Shown here piece after piece: positions 27,462-35,573 of a stretch of DNA of 64,000 nt. Position 1 is the stretch's first letter. Each line of letters opens with the position of its first letter. The position numbers and the translations under genes are program-made. Source of the DNA: DAOPZC01 sp035353175 (GTDB taxonomy: Bacteria; Verrucomicrobiota; Kiritimatiellia; RFP12; UBA1067). Location of the stretch: positions 124,001 through 188,000 of the forward strand of contig DAOPZC010000003.1 in the NCBI GenBank assembly GCA_035353175.1, given 5' to 3'. Under the pieces are notes generated by a model. The model saw only the letters and a program-made list of their open reading frames with translations, did no database searches and was not told the origin of the DNA.

Positions 27462-28087
27462 ACAAACGAGTTTTCTTTATTGATGATGATGCGATGGAAC
27501 GGCGAAGTTGTGTGGATGTATTATGCGAGTTGTTTAAGGACACGAATATTGAGATTGAGGCTCTTGCTCCGTTTGCGACCCTTGGAGAGTATTCGGACCT
27601 TATTGCAAGCAAACTTGCGGCCGCCCTCATTCTTGATGAAAAACTCAACACCACTGGATTGGCGACATATACAGGCGCAGAACTTGCAGCGCATCTACGT
27701 GCCATAGGCGGCAGCCTTCCTATTGTGATTTTAACAAACTATCCGCCGAGTGATTTTCCTTCGCAAGGTTGGGCGGTGGAGAATATCTTTGCGAAAAAGA
27801 ATGTACTTACAGATCCGAAATCCCCTGAGGCACAAGCGTTTAAACTGCGGCTTTCTCGTCAAATTATAACATCGGGAAAGTTGCTCGCTGACCATGAACA
27901 GCGCTATCACGACCTCTTGGTCAAAAGCACTAAAAACGACTTAAACTCTGCCGAAAGTGCTGAACTGATAGAATTAGAGGCAGATCGTATTGCACCAGTT
28001 GCGGCAGCTGAACGAGAAAGGTTCTTTCAACTAGATACTGAGATCCATAAACTGAAACAGTTGCTAGGCGGTGAAGGTTTGTTATAG
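27458..28087 (+). CDS. Receiver-domain response regulator without DNA-binding domain (island gene 3)
   Basis: 209 residues overlapping the kinase gene by 4 bp. The receiver (1-125) has the acidic pocket FFIDDD (6-11), phospho-acceptor Asp60 in LILDEKL, switch Thr93 in VILTN and the invariant Lys in FAKKN (111-115). Residues 125-209 are charged and helical (KSTKNDLNSAESAELIELE) with no helix-turn-helix, so output is probably by protein contact. The natural partner is the kinase encoded just before; the natural target is the HNH protein 3 bp after or the methyltransferase. The spacing between Asp60 and Thr93 includes an extra loop (NTTGLATYTGAE), seen in receivers of unusual cytoplasmic kinases. 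Confidence 0.82.
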   Translation: MNKRVFFIDDDAMERRSCVDVLCELFKDTNIEIEALAPFATLGEYSDLIASKLAAALILDEKLNTTGLATYTGAELAAHLRAIGGSLPIVILTNYPPSDFPSQGWAVENIFAKKNVLTDPKSPEAQAFKLRLSRQIITSGKLLADHEQRYHDLLVKSTKNDLNSAESAELIELEADRIAPVAAAERERFFQLDTEIHKLKQLLGGEGLL

Positions 28088-28090
28088 CAA

Positions 28091-28696
28091 ATGAAGACAT
28101 TAGCAGATCATCAGTTCTTTCCTCCCCTTACGAGGCGCACGGAGTATCCTTTGAAAAAGGATGGCAGTTTTTATGCTTATTCCCGATATCGAAAGGAAAT
28201 TGCTGAGGATTGCCTGCATAGATGCGTATATTGTGATGCAAGGGACTCAGAGGTTGGCGGGGCCGAAGCAATGCAACTAGACCACTTCCGGCCAGAATCC
28301 TTTTCTGAGTTCGATCATCTAGTTAACGACCCGCGAAACCTTCACTACGCTTGTGGGCGTTGTAACAATTGGAAATCCGATTTATGGCCTGCACGTGGTA
28401 CTGACTTTACGCACGACGGTTACGCAGGCTTTATTGACCCGTTCTCTGATGACCGGCGCAACTACTTTGCTATTGCAGCTGATGGCAGTATCAAAGCTCT
28501 CAAGCCACCAGCAACCTACATGATTCGGCTGCTCCGTCTTGACCGTGAGTTCTTACGAAAGCTGCGAGAACTGCGCATTCTCCGGTATCGTTGTCGACAA
28601 CGCCTCGTTGAGATCCGCTGCAATGCTCAATCTGGCAAGTTACCGAGTCAGGCCGAGTTGATTCAAGTTTGCGAGGCAATCGAGCGACTTCTCTAA
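28091..28696 (+). CDS. HNH endonuclease (island gene 4)
   Basis: 201 residues, 3 bp after the receiver gene. The HNH/zinc core is complete: CVYC (45-48) and CGRC (88-91) are the zinc-binding pairs, LDHFRPES (63-70) holds the catalytic Asp-His, and NLHYACGRCNNWKSD (83-97) holds the two Asn positions. This CxxC...DHFRP...NL..AC..CN..K layout is that of the McrA/PtuB-like HNH nucleases found in bacterial defence systems. The remaining C-terminal half (105-201) is helical and basic, perhaps DNA- or partner-binding. The context of methyltransferase, kinase and receiver suggests a nuclease whose activity is gated by the phosphorelay and against which the methyl mark protects. That is inference. Confidence 0.85.
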   Translation: MKTLADHQFFPPLTRRTEYPLKKDGSFYAYSRYRKEIAEDCLHRCVYCDARDSEVGGAEAMQLDHFRPESFSEFDHLVNDPRNLHYACGRCNNWKSDLWPARGTDFTHDGYAGFIDPFSDDRRNYFAIAADGSIKALKPPATYMIRLLRLDREFLRKLRELRILRYRCRQRLVEIRCNAQSGKLPSQAELIQVCEAIERLL

Positions 28697-29133
28697 GTGA
28701 TCGACGAGCCCTGCTTCACTCACTCTTTGGGGATGTAGCCGTTTATCTGTGGATGAGAGGTTTCTCATCCTAGAGGGTTGGCAGGGGGTCGCTCATCCTA
28801 GACCCTGGGCGCATCCCCGTTTCGCTGACCGACCGATGACCAGCGGCGCGCCCGGAGGTCGCGCCCTACCCGCAGAGCGAATCCGGAACGATGACCCTCG
28901 CAGGTAGGGTCGGACCGCCGGGCCGACCGAAGGCGCCTCTTTCCTTTCGGCTTGCCAGTGAAACGGGGGCGCACGCACGGTTTGTTTGCGAAACGGACGC
29001 GTAGACGCGCGTCCCTCCAGGACTGCCGCATCCTTTGGGCGGGAGGGGCGAGCGTCTGCTCGCCCACGCTGACAGTCGCTGTCTCAAACAAACCGTGCGC
29101 GTGCCCGGATATGCCCCTCGACCATCAGCGGAA
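28697..29133. other. Palindrome-rich intergenic region downstream of the island
   Basis: No gene seen. Directly after the HNH gene a perfect hairpin GGATGAGA-GGTT-TCTCATCC (28751-28770) may end the island transcript, although no T-run follows. From about 28798 composition returns to GC-rich and short palindromes are dense: CCCTACC/GGTAGGG (28864-28870 with 28903-28909), GGTCGG/CCGACC (28908-28913 with 28923-28928), then the element at 28974-29099. Confidence 0.6.
28974..29099. repeat. 126-bp element bounded by a perfect 15-bp inverted repeat, with nested hairpins
   Basis: CGCACGGTTTGTTTG (28974-28988) is the exact reverse complement of 29085-29099. Inside are three more hairpins: GGACGCG/CGCGTCC (28995-29014), GGGCGAGC-GTCT-GCTCGCCC (29046-29065) and GACAG-TCG-CTGTC (29071-29083). 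It resembles a non-autonomous miniature or dispersed palindromic element. No coding capacity. Confidence 0.6.
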
Positions 29134-29162
29134 TTGTTCTCCGTCCCTGTTTCCAGTATACT
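29134..29162 (+). promoter_or_regulatory. Promoter of the second Gfo/Idh oxidoreductase
   Basis: TTGTTC (29134-29139), 17-base spacer, TATACT (29157-29162), followed by a GGGGAG ribosome site at 29178-29183 before ATG 29191. Confidence 0.6.
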
Positions 29163-29190
29163 GCCCAGCATCTAAACGGGGAGTGTTTGA

Positions 29191-30540
29191 ATGAAAGCCA
29201 ATTGCTCGCGTCGCCACTTCATCAAGGCCGGGGCTGCAGGGACGTTCCTGCTCTGCTCGCCCAAGACGGCCTTCACCTACACCGCCAACGAGAAGATCCG
29301 GTTTGCGCTGATCGGCATCGGAGGCATGGGCGCCAAAGGCGTCAACGTCGGCCTGGAGGAACAGGTTGTCGCCGCCGCGGATGTGGACATGCAGCACGCG
29401 GCCAACTCTGTGCAGAAGATCAAGGCCGCTGCGCCGGGCGCGACGTTCTACACGGATTACCGGAAGCTGTTCGACGAGCAGAAGCAGCTCGATGCCGTGT
29501 GGGTGGCGACGCCGGACCACCACCACTTCCCGGCCACGGTGCGGGCCCTGGAGGCCGGCTTGCACGTCTACTGCGAGAAGCCCCTCTGCCATGACGTGTA
29601 CGAGGCGCGCAAGCTCCGCGAGCTGGCGAAAGCGAAGCAGGTGGTCACCCAGATGGGCCACCAGGGACATTCCGGCGAGCCCGTCCGGCTGCTGTGCGAA
29701 TGGATCTGGCAAGGGGCGCTGGGCGATGTCACGGAAGTGCATGTCCGGCCGCCCTATAATCAGATGGATTACGGCTCCCGCGACGCCGGCCAGCCGGCGC
29801 AGCCGCCGGCCAGCCTCGACTGGAACCTCTGGCAGGGGCGGGTCAAGGAGCGCGAGTTCCGCAGCGGCATCCACCCCTCCAAGTGGCGCGGCTGGCTCGA
29901 CTACGGAACCGGCCTGCTCGGCGACTGGTTCTGCCACAACGCGGACGGCGCGGTCTGGGGCCTGAAGCTCGATGAGGCGGACACGTGCGAGGTCGAGTGC
30001 GAAGGCGAGGAAACCAACGCGACCAACTGGGCGCACGAGGTCCGCGTGTCCTGGTCGTTTCCGAAGCGCGGCTCCATGGTGCCCTGCGTGCTGCGCTGGA
30101 GCTCCGGGATCTACAACGACTACGTCGCGCGGCCCATGCCGGCCACCGTCGATCCCAAGCTCGTCGCGGCGGCCGCAGAGAATCCGAGCGCCTACTACGG
30201 CACCAAAGGCATGGCCGTCTCTGGCTGGTGGATGAACAGCGTCCGGCTCTTCCCCGAGACCTTCATGAAGGAAGTGGGCAAGCCGAAAGAGATGCTCCCC
30301 CGGGTCAAGGGCGGACATGAAAAGGACTTCCTGAACGCCATCCGCACCGGCGGACGCTCGTCGGGCGACTTCGCGTACTCCTCGCGGCTCACGGAGATCA
30401 TGCTGGTCGGCAACATCGCCACGCGCGTGCGCGAAAAGCTCTCTTACGATTTCCGCACCGGCCGCTTCACCAACAGCGACCGGGCGAATGCGCTGCTGAC
30501 GCGCGAGCCGCGCAAGGGCTGGGAATTCGGCTACGTTTAG
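29191..30540 (+). CDS. Gfo/Idh/MocA family oxidoreductase with Tat signal (second copy)
   Basis: 449 residues with a canonical Tat motif (CSRRHFIKAG, residues 5-14). The nucleotide-binding glycines are in LIGIGGMGAKG, the lysine motif is CEKPLC, and TPDHHHFP and DWFCHNADG match the conserved substrate-side histidine region. Members of this secreted subgroup are common in PVC bacteria and are thought to act on sugars or inositols with tightly bound NAD(P); the substrate is not readable. It differs considerably from the copy at 1.9-3.2 kb. The PQQ-like propeller gene starts 68 bp downstream and may be co-transcribed. Confidence 0.9.
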   Translation: MKANCSRRHFIKAGAAGTFLLCSPKTAFTYTANEKIRFALIGIGGMGAKGVNVGLEEQVVAAADVDMQHAANSVQKIKAAAPGATFYTDYRKLFDEQKQLDAVWVATPDHHHFPATVRALEAGLHVYCEKPLCHDVYEARKLRELAKAKQVVTQMGHQGHSGEPVRLLCEWIWQGALGDVTEVHVRPPYNQMDYGSRDAGQPAQPPASLDWNLWQGRVKEREFRSGIHPSKWRGWLDYGTGLLGDWFCHNADGAVWGLKLDEADTCEVECEGEETNATNWAHEVRVSWSFPKRGSMVPCVLRWSSGIYNDYVARPMPATVDPKLVAAAAENPSAYYGTKGMAVSGWWMNSVRLFPETFMKEVGKPKEMLPRVKGGHEKDFLNAIRTGGRSSGDFAYSSRLTEIMLVGNIATRVREKLSYDFRTGRFTNSDRANALLTREPRKGWEFGYV

Positions 30541-30608
30541 GGATAGGGCAAGCCGCCTCTAAGGACCGGCGGGAAGGGCACGAAGATCAGCTAGCGACTC
30601 TCTTGGAC

Positions 30609-32135
30609 ATGACACGCTGCTCCATTCTTGGCTTGTGCCTCGTTCTGGCCTTCTGCGGCGCTTCGGCGTGTCACGCCGAGGAACGCGCGGCGCAGCCCGA
30701 CCCCGACGCGCCCGCGTTCTTCGAAAAGCCGGACGGCCTGGTGCCGCCCGTCCCGGCCAGACACCCGCGGGGCGCCTGCTTCGGCAAGCCGCGACCGCTC
30801 GCGCCTGCCGCGGTCACCGGCGACTGGCCGGGTTTTCTCGGCCCGACCCACGACGGCGTCTCGCCCGAAACGGGCCTCGCGGCCGGCCTGGACCCGCAGC
30901 AGGACGGCGGAGCATCCCCCGCTCCGCTGTGGAGCGTGGACAAAGGCGAGAGCTATTCCGCCCCCTCGATCAAAGACGGCCGGCTGCTCCTCTTTCACCG
31001 CCTCGGGACGAACGAGGCGGTCGAGTGCCTGGACGCGGAGACCGGCGGACGCTGCTGGTCCTTCGCGTACCCGACGACCTACCGCGACCGCTACCGCTAT
31101 CTGAGCGGGCCGCGCGCCACGCCCGCGCTCGATGGCGGGCGCGCCTACACGTGCGGCGCCCAAGGCATGCTCCACTGCTTCGACCTCAAGACAGGCCACC
31201 TCTACTGGCGGCGGAATCTGGCGCAGGAGTTCGACCTCAACGAAGGCTTCTTCGGCTTCACCCCGTCGCCGGTCATCGAGAACGACCTGCTGATCGTGAA
31301 CCTGGGCGCCCAGCGGGGCGGCACGGCCGCGTTCGACAAACACAGGGGCACGCTCCGGTGGCTCTCGGACGACCCTTGGGGCCGGAGCTACGCGACGCCC
31401 CTCGTTGCGACGATGCACGGCCAGCGCATCCTGCTCGTGTTTGCCGGAGACCAGTCTGACCCGCCCGTCGGCGGCCTGCTCGGGCTGGCGCCCGAGTCGG
31501 GCCGGATCCATTTCCGCTTCCCGTGGCGGAGCCCGCGCCATCTCTCCGTCAACGCCTCCTCCCCGGTCGTGTCCGGCAACCGGGTCTTCATCTCCTCGTC
31601 GTACGACGTGTACGGCGCGATGCTCGAGGTCCAGCCCGACCTGACCCACACGCTAGCCTACACCACGCGGGCGTACGCCTCACACTGGACGACCCCCATC
31701 CTCCGCGACGGCCACCTGTACGGCTTCTTCAACAACCAGCTGGTCTGCATGGAGTGGGCGAGCGGGCGGCTGGTCTGGAAGCAAACGCTCAAGCGCGAGA
31801 CGGGCGGCGACGACCGCGCGGACCGGAACGAGCCGGCGGGGCGGAAGACCGGCGCCGACCAGTACCGCGAGCCGCCCGGCAGCCAGGGCTTCGGCTTCGG
31901 CTCGCTCATCTGGGCCGACGGCCGCTTCATCTGCCTGGGCGAGACCGGGCTGCTCGCCTGGCTCGACCTCTCGCCCAAGGGCTGCCGCGTGATTTCCTCC
32001 TGCCGGCTCTTCTCCGCGGACCAGGCCTGGACCGCGCCGGTGCTGAGCAAAGGGCTGCTCTACATCAACCAGAACCGCCCCGGCCCGGACGCCCCGGCCC
32101 GGCTGCTCTGCTACGATATCCGGGCCGCCCCTTGA
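30609..32135 (+). CDS. Secreted PQQ-like (BamB-type) beta-propeller protein
   Basis: 508 residues from ATG 30609, where a signal peptide (MTRCSILGLCLVLAFCGASACHA) begins; a TTG 6 nt earlier is a weaker choice and there is no clear Shine-Dalgarno. After a Pro-rich linker, WPGFLGPTHDGVSPETGLA is the typical entry of PQQ-like propellers in Planctomycetes and Verrucomicrobia. Blade motifs such as LDAETGGRCWSF, FDLKTGHLYWRRNL and MEWASGRLVWKQTL follow. PQQ-binding enzymes use such folds for alcohol or sugar oxidation, while BamB uses it as a scaffold; the key PQQ ligands cannot be confirmed here. It lies 68 bp after a Gfo/Idh gene and converges with the Kelch gene. Confidence 0.8.
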   Translation: MTRCSILGLCLVLAFCGASACHAEERAAQPDPDAPAFFEKPDGLVPPVPARHPRGACFGKPRPLAPAAVTGDWPGFLGPTHDGVSPETGLAAGLDPQQDGGASPAPLWSVDKGESYSAPSIKDGRLLLFHRLGTNEAVECLDAETGGRCWSFAYPTTYRDRYRYLSGPRATPALDGGRAYTCGAQGMLHCFDLKTGHLYWRRNLAQEFDLNEGFFGFTPSPVIENDLLIVNLGAQRGGTAAFDKHRGTLRWLSDDPWGRSYATPLVATMHGQRILLVFAGDQSDPPVGGLLGLAPESGRIHFRFPWRSPRHLSVNASSPVVSGNRVFISSSYDVYGAMLEVQPDLTHTLAYTTRAYASHWTTPILRDGHLYGFFNNQLVCMEWASGRLVWKQTLKRETGGDDRADRNEPAGRKTGADQYREPPGSQGFGFGSLIWADGRFICLGETGLLAWLDLSPKGCRVISSCRLFSADQAWTAPVLSKGLLYINQNRPGPDAPARLLCYDIRAAP

Positions 32136-32173
32136 GGCACGTCAAGGAGGCGCGCCCCAAGACCTTTTTCCGC

Positions 32174-33970
32174 TCACGGCGCGCGGAGCCGGTAGAAGCG
32201 ACCCGGATAATTCATCCACTGGGCGTCTATGAAGACCGACTCGCCGTTGAGCAACACATTGGTCCCCACCGGCGACCAGACGGGAACAATGAGGTTCGTG
32301 CACGCTTCGACCACGACTTTCTTGTTCGCTTCGCCGACGATGCTGAATCCGAACCCGCCGGTCTGGACGCCGAAAACACTTTCTCTGTTGATCTCCGCGT
32401 CGAGAATCCCCCAGCCGGAAAGGTTGATCACAAAGGGAGACGGTTCGCCGTCGTTCGGCAGGCTCACGGTTGCCGTGTAAAGCCCGCGCGTGGTCGGCGC
32501 GAACCGGATCGTCAGGTTCGTATATCCGTACGACTCTATCGACGTCGGCACGCCCACGATCGAATAGGCCGCAGCGCCCGGCCCGGTGATCTGCGCCGCG
32601 CCGAACGTCAGCGGCAGAAGCGCCGAATCCTCCGAAAGATACCATTCGTTCGTCGCGACGCGTCCCGCGTCGACGCCGCCGAAATCGGTCCCGAGCGTGG
32701 CATCCGGCGCGGCGCCGCTCGCGATGTAACCCCAGTCCGTCGTATACAGGCCCGCGATCGCGCCATAGTAATAGTAGGAGAAGTAGTTCGACTTCACGGT
32801 CTCCCCGCAGCTCGTCGAGAAGACGCGCACGTCTCCGCTTCCCGCGACCGGGCTGGCCCCCGCGGTGACCACCACCTGCGTCGCATTCTGCGAGTTGATG
32901 GACTGGACCGCCACACCGCACAGCGTCACGTTCGTGATGTCCGTCCCGTTGCCCAGACCCGACCCGATGATGGTGACTTGCGTGCCGCCCGTCTTGGCGC
33001 ACGAGGTGGGCGTCACGCCGGTCGAGGCCGTCTGATAAAACAGCGTGCTCGCTGAAGGCGAATAGCCCTCGCCGCCGCCGGCCACATAAAGCCGGTCATT
33101 CACGACCCCGGCCGCCGCGTCAGACAGCGGCCACTGAAGACTTTTCCGCTCCGACCAGCCGGCGCCGTCGAAGGACACGATGTTCGTGATCGACGAATAC
33201 GCGGTGTTCTTGCCGCCGATGACCACAATGCGGTTGCTCTCGACGCACACGGCCGGGTGGTATTGCCATCGCGGCATGGTGCTCACCGACGTCCATTTCG
33301 TCGTGTCAAACCTCAGGACAGCCGTCGACTGAACGCCGCCCGACGTCAACCCGCCCATCACATACAACGTGTTGTTCACGGTGGCGGCGAACAGGCAATA
33401 GTGTGCCATCGGAAGGCTCACGGAGGTCGTCCAGCTGGAGCCGTCGAAGCGGTAGACCGTGTTGACCATGCCGCCGCTGCTGTCGCATCCGCCGATCACA
33501 TAGGCGTATCCGTTGCAGACCGCCACGGCGAAATCCCGGCGCCCGTCCGGCAAAGACGGCCCCGCAGACCACGCGCTGCCGTCATAGCGATACACCGCGC
33601 TCGACGCCATGCCGTCGATGGCCCCACCCACAAAATAGAGCGAGATCCCCAGCACGAACATCCCCGCCGAAACCGCTTTGTGCGAAGCGGGCAGACTCGG
33701 GCAAATCGTCCAGTTCGTGCCCCCGTCGTACCGGAACACGGCGTTGGTGGCACCCGACGAGCTGTATCCGCCCGCCACATAAAGGCTCCCGCCCCACACG
33801 GCCGAAGCCATCGCGCACAAGCCTTTCGGCATCGTCGCCTTGCTCGGCCACCCTTCGGAAACGTTATCGTTGATGGAACCGCCTTCCGCCCCGCTTGCGG
33901 CCATCAGCAGCACCGCGGCACTGATCCCACGGCACAAAGCGCCCACGTCTACGACCGACTTCCCTTGCAT
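32174..33970 (-). CDS. Secreted Kelch-repeat / IPT-TIG / ASPM-like domain protein
   Basis: 598 residues from ATG 33970, chosen for the AGGAGG 6 nt before it. A signal region is followed by six or so Kelch blades (about 45-330), each with LYV.GG...... and a Y/FDG..W pattern. Next comes an IPT/TIG immunoglobulin-like domain (about 335-410; TSCAKTGGTQVTIIGSGLG), then an Ig-like domain of the ASPM/SPD-2/Hydin type (about 430-545), and a C-terminal segment ending YPGRFYRLRAP that resembles the tail of the C1 peptidase at 11.8 kb. It is probably a surface or exported binding protein; no catalytic residues are seen. It converges with the PQQ-like gene with only 38 bp between. Confidence 0.82.
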   Translation of the reverse strand: MQGKSVVDVGALCRGISAAVLLMAASGAEGGSINDNVSEGWPSKATMPKGLCAMASAVWGGSLYVAGGYSSSGATNAVFRYDGGTNWTICPSLPASHKAVSAGMFVLGISLYFVGGAIDGMASSAVYRYDGSAWSAGPSLPDGRRDFAVAVCNGYAYVIGGCDSSGGMVNTVYRFDGSSWTTSVSLPMAHYCLFAATVNNTLYVMGGLTSGGVQSTAVLRFDTTKWTSVSTMPRWQYHPAVCVESNRIVVIGGKNTAYSSITNIVSFDGAGWSERKSLQWPLSDAAAGVVNDRLYVAGGGEGYSPSASTLFYQTASTGVTPTSCAKTGGTQVTIIGSGLGNGTDITNVTLCGVAVQSINSQNATQVVVTAGASPVAGSGDVRVFSTSCGETVKSNYFSYYYYGAIAGLYTTDWGYIASGAAPDATLGTDFGGVDAGRVATNEWYLSEDSALLPLTFGAAQITGPGAAAYSIVGVPTSIESYGYTNLTIRFAPTTRGLYTATVSLPNDGEPSPFVINLSGWGILDAEINRESVFGVQTGGFGFSIVGEANKKVVVEACTNLIVPVWSPVGTNVLLNGESVFIDAQWMNYPGRFYRLRAP

Positions 33971-34124
33971 GAATGCCTCCTGATCTCTCTTCACGGTTCG
34001 GGGCCTCGTATGTCGAGCTCCGAGCCAAATTCGTAATTTAATGTTTTTATTCTATACCGTGCGGCCTGACAAATCACTCCCGATTTATTTTTTCCCGCAG
34101 CTTGATTTTTTCTTGCGGAAGCGA

Positions 34125-34153
34125 TTGCGCTCCGACAACGGCTATGCTATAGA
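34125..34153 (+). promoter_or_regulatory. Promoter of the third metallophosphoesterase
   Basis: TTGCGC (34125-34130), 17-base spacer, TATAGA (34148-34153), about 52 nt before ATG 34205. Confidence 0.45.
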
Positions 34154-34204
34154 TCACGGCGCTGCGGTTCGGTCTGAGTGGCGGCACCGAAAACAGGGGA
34201 AAAC

Positions 34205-35044
34205 ATGGGCAAACAGGCGTGGATGGGGTTGGCGGTCTGTCTTCTGGGCGCGGCGCTGTTGTCGCGGGCAGAGGTGCCGCAAGTGGACGCGAATCTGGTC
34301 GTGCTGGTGGCGGACCCGCATGTCTTTCCGGACAAGATCAAGCGCGCGAACGGCTTTGAGGCGGACACGCTGGAGCACTTCACGAACATGGTCCGCGAGG
34401 TCACCGCCCTGAACCCGCGCCCGGCCGCCATCCTTTTCCTCGGCGACCTGGTCGAGCAACCGAAGGCCGAGGCGTACCGGCTGTTCAGAAGCCTGCTCGC
34501 GCCGGTCGATGCCGCGAAGATCCCGTACTCTTTCGTGCTGGGGAATCACGATCAGGCGTCCGCCTTCTACGAGGTGTTCCCCGAGTGGAAGGAAAAGACC
34601 CGCGCCACCGGCACGCTGGCCTACCGCATTGAGTTTCCGGCCGTTGATTTCCTGACGCTGGAGACCACGGACCCCGCCAACCACGGCGGCTACTTCGGCA
34701 CGATCACGCCGGGAGTCCGCGACTGGCTGCGGGCGGAGCTGCGCAGGACGCCGCAAAAGCCGGTGTTCATCGCCGCGCACCACGACGTGGACTTCGCAAA
34801 ATGTTTCCCGGACTTGGCGCGGGAGCCGAATTTCCAAGGCTGGCTCAACGGCCACTGGCACCAGTATGTCCAAAAGAAATCTCCCGAAGGCGTGCGGATC
34901 TTCTGGCTCCCCAGCCTCGGATTCATGGACGGGGGAGAGAACCCCGTGACCGGATACGTCCTCCTGCGGGCCGGCTCAAAAGACTACCGCATGACCCTCA
35001 TCGCCAACGACCGCACCGTCACCGTTCCCGTCATCGCACGCTGA
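34205..35044 (+). CDS. Secreted metallophosphoesterase
   Basis: 279 residues from ATG 34205 with AGGGGAAAAC upstream and a signal peptide (MGKQAWMGLAVCLLGAALLSRAE). All calcineurin-like motifs are present: ADPH (36-39), LGD (79-81), GNHD (113-116), AAHHDVD and NGHWH. Compared with the two phosphoesterases at 13.8-20 kb it is a minimal single-domain form with no repeats, and its first motif is DPH rather than DTH. It presumably hydrolyses a phosphoester outside the cytoplasm; the substrate is unknown. The next gene begins 66 bp downstream with its own -10-like element, so it may be independent. Confidence 0.85.
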   Translation: MGKQAWMGLAVCLLGAALLSRAEVPQVDANLVVLVADPHVFPDKIKRANGFEADTLEHFTNMVREVTALNPRPAAILFLGDLVEQPKAEAYRLFRSLLAPVDAAKIPYSFVLGNHDQASAFYEVFPEWKEKTRATGTLAYRIEFPAVDFLTLETTDPANHGGYFGTITPGVRDWLRAELRRTPQKPVFIAAHHDVDFAKCFPDLAREPNFQGWLNGHWHQYVQKKSPEGVRIFWLPSLGFMDGGENPVTGYVLLRAGSKDYRMTLIANDRTVTVPVIAR

Positions 35045-35110
35045 ATGCGGCGGAAGCGCTGGCAAGGCCGACTTCCCTCCCTCAGCCAAATGGCGTATAG
35101 TCTGACCCGT

Positions 35111-35497
35111 ATGAATATTCCAGCAGCGCAAAACCTCCATCTTCAGGAAGAGGGCGCGGGGTTCCGCATCCCGCTCGAACCCAACCTCAACGACAAAGGC
35201 TGCCTCTTTGCCGGCTCCATCTACGCGGGCGCGGTCCTCGCCGCTTATCGCGCGGCCGAACGCCTCTGCGCCGGGCGCGGGCTGACGGGCGAGCTGGTGG
35301 CAAAAACCGCATCGGTCCAATACCTCAAGCGGATCGCCTCGGACGGGCTCGCCGTGGCGACCCCGTGCGGCGAGCCGCTGCTCAAACCGAACGGCAACCG
35401 CAAAATGGAGATCTCGGTCGCCGTCAAAGACGCGGACGGGGCCGTTTGCGCCGAAGTCAAGGCCGAGCTCATCCTCCTCGCGAAACGCCCGTCCTGA
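35111..35497 (+). CDS. Hot-dog fold thioesterase (YiiD C-terminal-domain-like)
   Basis: 128 residues from ATG 35111. PLEPNLNDKGCLFAGSIYAGAVLAAY is the hot-dog signature of the YiiD C-terminal family: an N-D-x-G stretch, an F-x-GS turn and then the central helix. Proteins of this type are predicted acyl-CoA thioesterases acting in the cytoplasm, but the substrate is not known. No signal peptide is seen, consistent with that role. A TATAGT box (35096-35101) ends 9 nt before the ATG and there is no Shine-Dalgarno, so translation may be leaderless. It is flanked by a metallophosphoesterase and a convergent receiver gene with no evident functional link. Confidence 0.72.
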   Translation: MNIPAAQNLHLQEEGAGFRIPLEPNLNDKGCLFAGSIYAGAVLAAYRAAERLCAGRGLTGELVAKTASVQYLKRIASDGLAVATPCGEPLLKPNGNRKMEISVAVKDADGAVCAEVKAELILLAKRPS

Positions 35498-35573
35498 CTC
35501 GGCCGCGCGGGGCGTGCCGTGAAAGGGGATGGCCGGGACAGGGCCGGAACGCTCGCGCACCCGCCGACGAAGG

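Larger units (their letters stand above)
23440..28720. other. Low-GC genomic island with four-gene methyltransferase/kinase/receiver/HNH operon
   Basis: The stretch is visibly AT-richer (roughly mid-40s percent GC by eye, against well above 60 on both sides) with different codon usage, so it was probably acquired by transfer. It holds four genes in one direction with overlaps or gaps of -4, -4 and +3 bp. No integrase, transposase or flanking direct repeat was seen. Edges are estimated by eye. Confidence 0.75.

Noticed and set aside
23400..28760. Flanking direct repeats (attachment sites) of the low-GC island
   Set aside because: Both edges were compared by eye; only trivial matches such as GAGCCC were found.
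28798..29110. CRISPR array
   Set aside because: Palindromes differ in sequence and spacing; there are no equal repeats with spacers and no cas genes.
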